Of a stretch of DNA of 64,000 nucleotides, positions 26,541 through 34,498 are shown in pieces; within the stretch, counting starts at the first letter, position 1; each line of letters starts with the position of its first letter. The translations under genes and the position numbers were made by a program. The stretch is from JBHIKY01 sp042139015. GTDB taxonomy: Bacteria > Bacillota > Bacilli > Bacillales > Marinococcaceae. Location of the stretch: positions 132,971-196,970 of the forward strand of contig NZ_JBHIKY010000009.1 of the NCBI RefSeq assembly GCF_042139015.1. The letters are read 5' to 3'. A model generated the notes under the pieces. The model was given only the letters and a program-made list of their open reading frames with translations, was not told where the DNA came from and made no database searches.

Positions 26541-26697
26541 TCGTGTAAAAAAAGTGCTCGCAACGTGTGTATCTTGTGTATAATAAAATAGTGGTCGGCA
26601 TGATCAAACAGTGTTCACAATAGAAAACGCTTTTATTAACTGATTTGAATACTGTTCTTGTGATCACCGCAAAATAATGAAAGGAGTTTCTATACGT

Positions 26698-27348
26698 ATG
26701 CTATCTGATTTAAATCAGCAATTGCAGAATGCTCTTCATGAGGCCATTCAGCATAAGAATTTTACACGGGCGGAGGAAGCAGTCGCTCATTTAAAAGCCC
26801 TTTCTGATATGGAAGCATTTATCCATGGTTCAGAAATAAGAGCAGGTCTGCGACAAGTAGATCTTTCTGTTAATCAGGAAGCTACTAATGATTTACTTGC
26901 GCCTGTCGCAAAAAAATCTGCTCCAGTACAAGCTTCACTAAACCACCAGGTGAATAGTCAAAATGCATCAGCAGCTAAGCGTGATACACTCTACTTATAC
27001 TATATCGAAGCGGAAAATTTGTTGAAGTTTAAAAAATCTCCTCAGACATACGCGGTAAGCCTTGAATTCTTTCAAACCTTTCTTGAAAATCTTTCCTTCT
27101 GGAAAGGCGTGGATCCTTTTTCTTCGAAGGATTATTATGAACATTTCACAGCCAGCCTTGAAAAACATTCTACTTACCAGGCCTCCACTATGAGGCAGTT
27201 CATTACACTACTTTTCCGTTTCAGTGTGAAGCTCGAGATTATAAAAAAACCTGAGCCAAATCAGCGCAGTCGATATGTCGTTAACGAAGATTTTGATACG
27301 ACCAAACTGATCAACTATATTACCGATCAAAAGGTCCTTGAATTATAG
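26698..27348 (+). CDS. Unrecognised soluble protein
   Basis: A protein of about 216 residues starting at ATG 26698, eleven bases after AAAGGAG; an in-frame ATG at 26677 overlaps that site and is less likely. The N-terminal third is helical and charged (MLSDLNQQLQNALHEAIQ), then a Ser/Ala/Gln-rich linker (about 75-105). A C-terminal helical domain has YYIEAENLLKFKKSPQTYAV and TMRQFITLLFRFSVKLEII. No signal or transmembrane segment was seen. I cannot assign a family. It is monocistronic, with a strong terminator. Confidence 0.7.
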   Translation: MLSDLNQQLQNALHEAIQHKNFTRAEEAVAHLKALSDMEAFIHGSEIRAGLRQVDLSVNQEATNDLLAPVAKKSAPVQASLNHQVNSQNASAAKRDTLYLYYIEAENLLKFKKSPQTYAVSLEFFQTFLENLSFWKGVDPFSSKDYYEHFTASLEKHSTYQASTMRQFITLLFRFSVKLEIIKKPEPNQRSRYVVNEDFDTTKLINYITDQKVLEL

Positions 27349-27372
27349 GTAAAAAGAAATGTACGTACATAT

Positions 27373-27408
27373 AAGCCGGGGATTCGGTTAAAGAGTCCCC
27401 GGCTTTTC
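27373..27408 (+). terminator. Strong Rho-independent terminator
   Basis: AAGCCGGGGA (27373-27382) pairs with TCCCCGGCTT (27396-27405), followed by TTCC. Confidence 0.85.
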
Positions 27409-27789
27409 CTTCACGCTTTTCATATACTCCAAACTTTTCAGAAGATAAAACTTCATGTAGTACAAAGAAAAACATGCGCGTAAGAAGGACTATTAGCGAT
27501 GGCAGCTGGTCAAAATAATAACGCATCTCCTGTCCGCATCCAGTATGGCCATTGTTCAAATTAATAGAGCTGTTTATTACATCTCATTACAATCATTTAT
27601 CAATGTGAGCTTACATATTGATGCTTCTTTATTACCTGCCTATAATACTAGTGGGTAAATCAAAGTTTTCAAACAAACAACATTGACCAGAATAAATGAT
27701 GTGATTCAGGAGGTGAAAATTCGCCATTCGCTCCTGCTTTTACCGATACCTTCATTCCAATAATTGATTAAAATAATGGCGAAGCAATC
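27409..27789. other. Intergenic stretch before the NlpC/P60-like gene
   Basis: About 380 bases. An AGGAGGTG motif near 27708-27716 looks like a ribosome-binding site, but the frames behind it close within about 17 codons. No other structure was recognised. Confidence 0.4.
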
Positions 27790-28743
27790 ATGGTGAGAAA
27801 GTATGTTTTGACCACACTATTATCAGCAGCGCTTCTGTTTTCACCGATCGCCTCAGATGCAGTGGCAGGGGATCAGACACTTAAACAGGGGATGAAAGAT
27901 GCGGACGTTTCTGAACTTCAGGATTGGCTTAAATCGAACGGCTATTTAGAGGATCAGATAGACGGCATTTTTGGTCCCCTGACAGAAAAAGCGTTGAAAA
28001 CGTACCAGGACGCCATTGGAATAGGAGCTGATGGCATTGCCGGCCCGCAGACCTTTGGTGCAATCAGCGTCAGTGAAGCTAAGGTGCAGGCTGCACCCCC
28101 GTCAGTAAAAACTGAAGCTGTTTCACGATCTCTGCGCCAGGGAATGCGCGGCAATGACGTTCGAGATCTTCAAATGATCCTGGAGAATCGAGGCATTTAT
28201 AAATCTGCCCTTGATGGAGTGTTCGGCGCGGATACTGCCAGAGCTGTTCGTTCCTATCAGCAGGAAAATGGGCTGCAGGAAGATGGTATTTACGGCCCCC
28301 AGACTTTTTCGGCGCTGGAAATAGGCGTAGTGAAAGCAGCACCAGAAAACAATAATGAATCACAAACGCAAGCAGCCGATGCAGCTGTTAATTTTTCTGA
28401 AAATGTGATTGATATTGCAAGAAGCTACAGCGGAACTCCTTATCATAAGAATGGAGATACACCAGGCGGGTTTGACAGCGGCGGATTTCTGCATTATGTT
28501 TTCGCCGAAGCTGGTAAAATGATACCCGCCGATCTCTCAGATATGTATGTTAGAACCACTCCCTCGGATAAACCACAGCCGGGAGATATTGTGTTTTTTC
28601 AGCAGGAGGAGGCCGTATCACATGCAGGCCTTTTTCTGGGCGGAGGTAAATTCATTCACGCCGATGAGCGGGCGGGTGTTACCGTCTCGAATCTAGGTGA
28701 TTCCAATTGGGGAAAAAAATATATGGAATCCGGAAGAATATAG
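27790..28743 (+). CDS. Secreted NlpC/P60-like protein with two peptidoglycan-binding domains, catalytic Cys replaced
   Basis: A 317-residue exported protein. The signal peptide (about 1-26, cleavage near DAVAG) is followed by two PG_binding_1 domains (about 30-92 and 113-172), each with the LxxGxxGxxVxxLQ pattern and a DGxFGPxT motif. A linker then leads to an NlpC/P60 domain (about 200-310). The usual DCSGF motif reads FDSGGF, so the nucleophilic Cys is Ser, while the His motifs SHAGLFLG and FIHADE remain. It would act at the cell wall, as a binding protein or altered hydrolase. The ribosome-binding site is weak. Confidence 0.85.
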   Translation: MVRKYVLTTLLSAALLFSPIASDAVAGDQTLKQGMKDADVSELQDWLKSNGYLEDQIDGIFGPLTEKALKTYQDAIGIGADGIAGPQTFGAISVSEAKVQAAPPSVKTEAVSRSLRQGMRGNDVRDLQMILENRGIYKSALDGVFGADTARAVRSYQQENGLQEDGIYGPQTFSALEIGVVKAAPENNNESQTQAADAAVNFSENVIDIARSYSGTPYHKNGDTPGGFDSGGFLHYVFAEAGKMIPADLSDMYVRTTPSDKPQPGDIVFFQQEEAVSHAGLFLGGGKFIHADERAGVTVSNLGDSNWGKKYMESGRI

Positions 28744-28750
28744 GTGGCGG

Positions 28751-28787
28751 CATCCCTTTTGATAATTTCAAAAGGGATGTTGTTTTT
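28751..28787 (+). terminator. Rho-independent terminator after the NlpC/P60-like gene
   Basis: CATCCCTTTTG (28751-28761) pairs with CAAAAGGGATG (28769-28779), followed by a T-rich run. Confidence 0.8.
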
Positions 28788-28788
28788 A

Positions 28789-28841
28789 TTGACGAAGTCA
28801 GATTATGGATGTAAAATAAAATGGAAATGAACGCGCGTACA
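28789..28841 (+). promoter_or_regulatory. Promoter and operator-like dyad of the third LacI gene
   Basis: TTGACG (28789-28794), a 17-base spacer and TAAAAT (28812-28817) form a good sigma-A promoter. Just downstream TGAACGCGCGTACA (28828-28841) is a near-perfect dyad with the central CG typical of LacI-family operators, so autorepression is likely. Confidence 0.7.
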
Positions 28842-28859
28842 TAATGAAGGAGAAATAAA

Positions 28860-29864
28860 ATGTCAACAAGAAAGGAAGTAGCGGCAAAAGCTGGCGTTTC
28901 AGAAGCAACTGTGTCACGAGTTTTTAATGAGCCGGGCATTGTAAACGCTGTCACAAGGGAAAAGGTAGAGCAGGCAGCGAGGGAGCTCGATTATTATCCT
29001 AATGCTCTTGCTCAGAGCTTTGCCAAGAAGAAAAGCATGAATATCGGTGTTGTGCTTCCATATATTCCGAAAGCCAGAACACTTTCTTCCGATTATTTTG
29101 CAGAAATTCTAAATGGAGCAAGTATTGCCGCGAACCAGTCCGGCTATGATATCGTGCTTTTTTACAGGGATGCAAGGAAACAAAACGTGGACTATCGAAC
29201 ATATTACCAAAATAAAAAAATTGACGGGGCTCTTTTTCTAGGGACACTGGTTTCTGAAAGAGAACATTTAATGGAGGTGAAAAAAGAAGGTTATCCTTAT
29301 GTACTGATCAGTAACTCTTTACATGAGAAAGATCCATCTTCCATTGATGCCGATCACGTGCAGGGGAGCTGCGAGGCGATAGAGCACCTGGCTGCGCAGG
29401 GACACCGTGAAATCGTGTTTTTAAATGGAGAAGAACGATTTGCCAACAGTCAGCAACGGCGGGAAGGAGTTGAAAAAGCCTGCCGAAGATTATCGATCGA
29501 TCCTATCCCTGTTATCACAGGAAATTACAGTAAAAAAAGCGGATATGAGGCGACAGACAAAATTTTAACGATGCGCCCCCGTCCAACTGCTATTTTTGCT
29601 GCCAATGACCGGATGGCCATCGGAATAATTCAACGGCTCAAGGAAAAAAACATCAGGCCGGGAAATGATATTGCTATTATCGGATATGACGATTCAGAAA
29701 TGGCTGAATATATTGATCCCCCGCTCTCATCAGTACAGGTACCTTTTTATGAAATGGGCAAGCTCGCCGTAGATCAACTGTTAAAGCAAATAAACAGGGA
29801 ACCGGCTATTAATAGGAACATGCTTCCTGCTGTGCTGCAGATAAGAAGCTCTTCCACCTCATAA
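28860..29864 (+). CDS. LacI/GalR-family transcriptional regulator
   Basis: A 334-residue regulator with the helix-turn-helix TRKEVAAKAGVSEATVSRVF (residues 3-22). The sensor domain contains IFAANDRMAIGIIQRLKEK and IIGYDDSEMAEYIDPPLSSV. AAGGAG precedes the ATG. Two Gfo/Idh oxidoreductases and a TIM-barrel isomerase follow on the same strand, so it probably controls their sugar or polyol pathway. It is not a close relative of the two regulators at 366 and 7326. Confidence 0.9.
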   Translation: MSTRKEVAAKAGVSEATVSRVFNEPGIVNAVTREKVEQAARELDYYPNALAQSFAKKKSMNIGVVLPYIPKARTLSSDYFAEILNGASIAANQSGYDIVLFYRDARKQNVDYRTYYQNKKIDGALFLGTLVSEREHLMEVKKEGYPYVLISNSLHEKDPSSIDADHVQGSCEAIEHLAAQGHREIVFLNGEERFANSQQRREGVEKACRRLSIDPIPVITGNYSKKSGYEATDKILTMRPRPTAIFAANDRMAIGIIQRLKEKNIRPGNDIAIIGYDDSEMAEYIDPPLSSVQVPFYEMGKLAVDQLLKQINREPAINRNMLPAVLQIRSSSTS

Positions 29865-29884
29865 TTCAAAAAGGAGTGATGACG

Positions 29885-31048
29885 ATGGGTTCGTCTAAGG
29901 TTCGTGTTGGAATGATAGGTTACCAGTTTATGGGGAAGGCACACAGTCATGCATACCGTGATTTACCGTTTTATTTTGACAAAGAGGTGGAACCGGTAAT
30001 GCAGGCAATTGCTGGTCGAAACGAGGAAAACGTCAGGCAGGCTGCAGAAAAAATGGGGTGGAACTCCTATGAAACTGATTGGCGGCGGCTTATCGAAAGA
30101 GATGACATTGATTTAATTGACATCGTTACCCCTAACAATACGCATGAAGAAATCGCTGTAGCAGCTGCAGAAGCCGGTAAACATGTTATCTGCGAGAAGC
30201 CATTGTCACTTACGGTAGAACAGGCAGAACGCATGGCCGAAGCTGTCGAACGAAATAAAGTTGTTCATATGATCTCTCATAATTACCGTTTCGTGCCGGC
30301 TGTTGCATATGCGAAACGGCTCATCGAAGAAGGGCGTTTGGGAGAAATCTATCATATGCGCGCAACTTACTTACAGGATTGGATTATGGACCCGGCATTT
30401 CCACTCGTATGGAGACTTTCAAAAGAGGTATCAGGAACCGGAGCGCTCGGGGATATTGGAGCTCATAGTATAGATTTAGCCCGTTTTTTAGTGGGAGACA
30501 TTGCAGAGGTTGTTTCAACAATGAAAACCTTTATTAAAGAGCGTCCTGCGGCTGAAGCCAGCGGAGGCTTATCCGGCATGGGCAGTAAGGATAAAGTCGG
30601 TAATGTCGAGGTGGATGACACCTCTGCGTTTCTTGCTCATTTTGAAAATGGCGCCGTAGGTGTATTCGAAGCCACTAGGTTTGCCGGAGGCAACAGAAAT
30701 GGCAACCGTTTTGAAATTAACGGCTCAAAGGGGTCGGTCCGCTGGGATATGGAAAATATGAATAATCTTGATGTGTATTTTCACGATGATGAAACAGGCC
30801 TGCAGGGCTTTAGAAAAATTCATTGCACGGAAGAGGAACACCCGTATGCAGGAGCTTACTGGCCGGCCGGACATATTATTGGCTATGAGCACACCTTTAT
30901 TAACCTGCTTGCTGAATTGATGGACGGTATTAAAGAAGGTTTTTCCCCTTCCCCTAACTTTGTAGATGGGGTAAAAAATCAGCAAATTTTAGCAGCAATA
31001 GTAAAATCTGCCGAAACCAGGCAATGGATAACAGTTGGAGGTCGTTAA
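29885..31048 (+). CDS. Gfo/Idh/MocA-family oxidoreductase
   Basis: A 387-residue dehydrogenase-like enzyme, longer than its paralogues. It has a Rossmann start VRVGMIGYQFMGKAHSHAYR, HVICEKPLSL (about 101) and LGDIGAHSIDLARFLVGD (about 190). The C-terminal domain is extended. ATG at 29885 lies eight bases after AAGGAG. The start of the next gene follows two bases after its stop. The substrate is unknown; relatives act on sugars, inositols and their keto forms with NAD(P). Confidence 0.87.
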   Translation: MGSSKVRVGMIGYQFMGKAHSHAYRDLPFYFDKEVEPVMQAIAGRNEENVRQAAEKMGWNSYETDWRRLIERDDIDLIDIVTPNNTHEEIAVAAAEAGKHVICEKPLSLTVEQAERMAEAVERNKVVHMISHNYRFVPAVAYAKRLIEEGRLGEIYHMRATYLQDWIMDPAFPLVWRLSKEVSGTGALGDIGAHSIDLARFLVGDIAEVVSTMKTFIKERPAAEASGGLSGMGSKDKVGNVEVDDTSAFLAHFENGAVGVFEATRFAGGNRNGNRFEINGSKGSVRWDMENMNNLDVYFHDDETGLQGFRKIHCTEEEHPYAGAYWPAGHIIGYEHTFINLLAELMDGIKEGFSPSPNFVDGVKNQQILAAIVKSAETRQWITVGGR

Positions 31049-31050
31049 CG

Positions 31051-32127
31051 ATGAAAAAATTAAAAGCGGGACTTATTGGATGCGGAGTAATTAGTGATAT
31101 CTACTTAAAGAACTGTCAGAGATTTCAATCATTAGAAGTTGTGGCGTGTGCGGACCTGGAAATTGAACGAGCCCAGGCGAAGGCAGAGAAGTTTAATATC
31201 CCGAAGGCGTATACTGTACCGGAGCTGCTGCAGGACAATGAGATTGATATTGTTCTCAATTTAACCATACCGGCCGCTCATGCAGAGGTTTGTCTCTCGG
31301 CGCTTGATTCAGGTAAGCATGTTTATGTCGAAAAGCCATTATCGATATCCTTACAGGATGCCAAAATAATTCTTGATACGGCTGAACAAAAGGGATTGTA
31401 TGTAGGCGGAGCACCGGACACCTTTCTTGGGGGCGGCCTGCAGACCTGCCTGCAGCTGGTTGAAGACGGCGAAATTGGCAGACCGGTTGCGGCAAGCGCA
31501 TTTTTTATGAGCGGTGGGGTAGAGAGCTGGCATCCTAACCCCGATTTTTATTATCAGGAGGGGGGAGGCCCGATGTTTGATATGGGGCCGTATTATTTAA
31601 CCGCTCTGATTGCAATGATAGGACCTGTGAAAAGAGTAACAGGCTCAGCCCAGCGATCTTTTGCTGTCCGTCGGACACCGGAAGGGCGGGAGATACCAGT
31701 AGAAATTCCTACCCATATTTCCGGTGTGCTCGATTTTGAAAATGGTGCAGTCGGTACGATCGTAACGAGCTTTGATACGTTCGGAAACAATCTGCCGAGG
31801 ATCGAAATTTATGGAGAAAGAGGAACACTTTCTGTACCTGATCCGAATCATTTCGGCGGCACGGTACGCCTTAAAAAGATGGGGGACGAAACCTTTAAGG
31901 AGGTGCCGCTCACGCATGGCAGCATAGAAAACAGCAGAGGCATCGGCCTGGCTGATATGGCAGAGGCAATTTTAGAAGAACGTCCGCACCGCGCCAATGG
32001 AAACCTGTTATATCACGTGCTTGAGCTCATGCATGCATTTCACATATCATCGGAGGAAGGCACGCATTATAATGTCTCAAGCACTACTGAAAAGCCAGCA
32101 CGGCTGGAATCTATAAAAACTTTTTAA
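31051..32127 (+). CDS. Gfo/Idh/MocA-family oxidoreductase (second of a pair)
   Basis: A 358-residue enzyme with LKAGLIGCGVISDIYLKNC, HVYVEKPLSI (about 97) and GGGPMFDMGPYYLTALI (about 178). At that last motif a Tyr stands where many relatives carry His, as in the dehydrogenases of the xylose/glucose branch. ATG at 31051 follows GGAGGT. It sits between another Gfo/Idh gene and a TIM-barrel isomerase, and consecutive oxidation and isomerisation of one sugar is plausible. Confidence 0.87.
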   Translation: MKKLKAGLIGCGVISDIYLKNCQRFQSLEVVACADLEIERAQAKAEKFNIPKAYTVPELLQDNEIDIVLNLTIPAAHAEVCLSALDSGKHVYVEKPLSISLQDAKIILDTAEQKGLYVGGAPDTFLGGGLQTCLQLVEDGEIGRPVAASAFFMSGGVESWHPNPDFYYQEGGGPMFDMGPYYLTALIAMIGPVKRVTGSAQRSFAVRRTPEGREIPVEIPTHISGVLDFENGAVGTIVTSFDTFGNNLPRIEIYGERGTLSVPDPNHFGGTVRLKKMGDETFKEVPLTHGSIENSRGIGLADMAEAILEERPHRANGNLLYHVLELMHAFHISSEEGTHYNVSSTTEKPARLESIKTF

Positions 32128-32142
32128 TAGGAGAGTGAAAAT

Positions 32143-32973
32143 ATGAAAGTGTCCTGTCATTTAATTACATGGGGCGAGAACTTATTAACAGGGATGAAGG
32201 AAGCCTCTGAGCTCGGGTACCGCGGCTGTGAAACATTTACCCATCTGGCTATGAACTATGAAAATGATTTGGAAACATTCCAAGCATTATTAAACGAACA
32301 TGGATTTCAATTGTCAGCGCTGTATGGCGGCGGCAGATTCAGTGAGCCGGCCAAAAAAGCTGCTATTGTTGAGGAAAACACGAGAGTGGCAAAATTTCTT
32401 GCGGCAAACGGAAGCGACCGAATTGTATTTGGTCCGCAGGGTCCCCGCAGTGAAGGCGGAACTACGCTTGATGAATTAAAGGCTGCGGCCGAAGCAATCA
32501 ACGAAGCAGCCAAAAGCTGCCACGACCTGGGCGTCAAGGCTTGTGTACATCCGCATTTGGGAACAGAAATACAAAATGAAAATGAACTTGATGCCATCAT
32601 GGAGATGACAGACCCGGATTATGTTTATTTCTGTCCGGACACCGCCCATCTCGCAAAAGCAGGCATGGACCCGCTCGAGGTGATAAAGAGATACCGCAGC
32701 CGTATCGAATACGTCCATTTAAAGGACATTTCACCGGACCAGGCAAGTGCTGAGGACTTTCCCATTCTCTCCGGAAATGAAGCGATGCCGATATTCTGTG
32801 AACTGGGACTGGGAACCCTTCCATCTTCTTTGAAAGAAGTCACTTCCTACTTAAAAGACACAGGCTATGACGGCTGGATGACAGTTGAAATAGATAAATC
32901 AACGAGCACTCCTTATCAAAGTTTGAAAACTTGCCGTGAGTTTGTAACAAACGAGTTAAAGTTAACACTGTAG
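32143..32973 (+). CDS. Sugar phosphate isomerase/epimerase-like TIM-barrel protein
   Basis: A 276-residue xylose-isomerase-like TIM barrel of the IolE/IolI/hydroxypyruvate-isomerase group. Candidate metal ligands are Glu in GYRGCETFTH, His in CVHPHLGTEI, Asp in FCPDTAHLAKAG, His in EYVHLKDI and Glu in MTVEIDKS. It is soluble, with GGAGAG before the ATG. It closes a regulator-Gfo-Gfo-isomerase operon. Inosose dehydratase, keto-sugar isomerase or epimerase activity would fit; the sequence alone does not decide. Confidence 0.85.
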   Translation: MKVSCHLITWGENLLTGMKEASELGYRGCETFTHLAMNYENDLETFQALLNEHGFQLSALYGGGRFSEPAKKAAIVEENTRVAKFLAANGSDRIVFGPQGPRSEGGTTLDELKAAAEAINEAAKSCHDLGVKACVHPHLGTEIQNENELDAIMEMTDPDYVYFCPDTAHLAKAGMDPLEVIKRYRSRIEYVHLKDISPDQASAEDFPILSGNEAMPIFCELGLGTLPSSLKEVTSYLKDTGYDGWMTVEIDKSTSTPYQSLKTCREFVTNELKLTL

Positions 32974-33001
32974 AAGAATGAAAACGTAATTTATAAAATA
33001 T

Positions 33002-33065
33002 ATCCCTAAAGTAGATAATACTAATTCTTTTGAATTTGATAGTATTATACTTTAGGGATTTTCTT
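33002..33065 (+). terminator. Long-stem Rho-independent terminator
   Basis: ATCCCTAAAGT near 33002 pairs with ACTTTAGGGAT near 33049-33059. An inner stem GATAATACTA / TGATAGTAT continues it, and a T-rich tail follows. It closes the oxidoreductase operon. Confidence 0.8.
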
Positions 33066-33154
33066 TTTATTTTACCTGTATTTGTCAGATAACTGAATGA
33101 TTTTCATAACTCAATTTATGTAATATATTCGAATTGTAACAGTCATGTTCACTC

Positions 33155-33275
33155 TATCATTCGATTCTGCTCCAGGCGATTGCTGTTCCGGGGCTGGGCT
33201 ACAGTTTTCTCAGCATCAAACTCCTGCGGCTGGAGTCGTCGTCTTACGTTACAATCGAAATGTCGTGATTTTACT
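33155..33275. repeat. Bacillaceae-type intergenic repeat
   Basis: A GC-richer patch framed by ATTCGATT and AATCGAA ends with internal CTCCTGCGGCTGGAGTCGTC. It resembles the intergenic elements common in Bacillaceae and shares its CTCCTGCGG / GAGTCG layout with 57648-57790. The short frame across it is not a gene. Confidence 0.45.
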
Positions 33276-33397
33276 CAGAAAAGTTCTTATGAATTTAATT
33301 TAATAAAATTAGAAGAATACTTTATGGATATTTATAACGTAAACAGGCATAATATAAAATTGTTGTATTCAACAACAAACATTGTAGGAGGAAGTGA

Positions 33398-34012
33398 ATG
33401 AATGAATCATCCAGCGGTAATAAGTTTATTGCATTCTCAGAATTGGTTCTTAGACTGGCTTATTTAAATTTTTTGTGGATGATATTTACAATATTTGGAT
33501 TTGTGTTATTTGGTTTTTGGCCGTCAACAGTTGCAATGTATGCCGTTATTAGACGTTGGGACAGAGGGAATAACGAAGTTAAGACCTTTAATATATTTTG
33601 GGAAGTTTATAAAAATGAATGGAAAACTAGTAATTTTATAGGAGGGGTGATGCTGGTTACAGGTCTGGTTATATATATTAATCTTACATATATACTATCT
33701 TTTAATGGAATTCTTTCGAATGCTGGGCAATTTGCTCTTGGAATGACATTATTAGTTTGGTTTATCCAGGTACTATACCTTCCAGCTGCCATCGTTTATT
33801 ATGATTTAAAAATAAAAGATTATTTTAAACAAGTTATAATCATTTTTCTATTAAAACCCATACACACGTGTGGTATGGTGTTCGCCATTTTGATTGTAAT
33901 ATATTTGATTTATCTCTTTCCAGCCTCATTTATATTTTTTGGGGGTAGTGTAGTAGCTTATATAGTCTCAAAAGTGATATTTAAAGATTTGGTTGGAGAG
34001 TGTGGGAAGTAA
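33398..34012 (+). CDS. YesL-like DUF624 membrane protein
   Basis: A 204-residue integral membrane protein with about five hydrophobic segments. It carries the family pattern LRLAYLNFLWMIFTIFGFVL near the N-terminus and GFWPSTVAMYAVIRRW (about 41). AGGAGG at 33386-33391 precedes the ATG. DUF624 genes regularly accompany oligosaccharide ABC importers in Bacillales; their role is not settled. It lies before the importer at 34499, and a second family member at 40548 leads the next module. Confidence 0.85.
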   Translation: MNESSSGNKFIAFSELVLRLAYLNFLWMIFTIFGFVLFGFWPSTVAMYAVIRRWDRGNNEVKTFNIFWEVYKNEWKTSNFIGGVMLVTGLVIYINLTYILSFNGILSNAGQFALGMTLLVWFIQVLYLPAAIVYYDLKIKDYFKQVIIIFLLKPIHTCGMVFAILIVIYLIYLFPASFIFFGGSVVAYIVSKVIFKDLVGECGK

Positions 34013-34114
34013 TCCAATTCATTCGTTTGATTTGCATGATTTAATCAAACAATAACCTAATATTTTGCAAAAGTAGACACAAATAAGAGATGAATTTAAT
34101 ATCTTATCGTTCAA

Positions 34115-34336
34115 GGGGCTGTATCATAAATGATACTTGCCCCTTTTGTATGGTAAAAAAAGCAATGGACAAGTCCTTCGCTTTCCGTGGGCAGCGCTTC
34201 AGCTAACCGGGCGAAACCCGCGCCCGGCGGATCTTCAGCCGCTGCTCTTCCCACTGGAGTCTTCGGACTTGTCCCCTGCTATCTTCTATTTAGGATACTA
34301 CTTTTTCTATAAAAAGGGGCTTTTGCTACAGCCCCT
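34115..34336 (+). repeat. MITE-like repeat, copy 1 (short form)
   Basis: About 222 bases bounded by terminal inverted GGGGCTGTA and TACAGCCCC. It contains a conserved GC-rich core with an inverted GGACAAGTCC / GGACTTGTCC pair. The same element lies at 51346-51635 and, inverted, at 56981-57271, with extra right-end sequence there. It has no coding capacity. It sits between the DUF624 gene and the promoter of the binding-protein gene. Confidence 0.8.
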
Positions 34337-34360
34337 TGTTTTTCAATTAAATATTTTGAA

Positions 34361-34408
34361 TTGACAAAAAAAAATCAGGATGCTAGTATACAAGTATATT
34401 AGTATCCT
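34361..34408 (+). promoter_or_regulatory. Promoter overlapped by a 32-bp palindrome
   Basis: TTGACA (34361-34366), 17 bases, then TAGTAT (34384-34389) form a strong promoter. A dyad at 34377-34408 has arms AGGATGCTAGTATAC and GTATATTAGTATCCT, with 13 of 15 positions pairing, and it covers the -10 region. It is a convincing repressor site for the importer operon at 34499. The binding protein is unknown; the GntR regulator at 41244 is one candidate. Confidence 0.65.
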
Positions 34409-34498
34409 GTAAATATTTCTGAAAGCACTTTATATATTAAATTGGCGGTGGTAAATGACATTTTCAATTTAGAATTTTAATTTATGGAGGGAAAAAGA

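Noticed and set aside
27705..27760. Small peptide gene behind an AGGAGGTG motif
   Set aside because: All frames behind the motif close within about 17 codons and no start codon at good spacing gives a plausible product.
33180..33401. 73-residue plus-strand frame
   Set aside because: It runs through a Bacillaceae-type repeat and AT-rich leader, lacks a ribosome-binding site and overlaps the DUF624 start.
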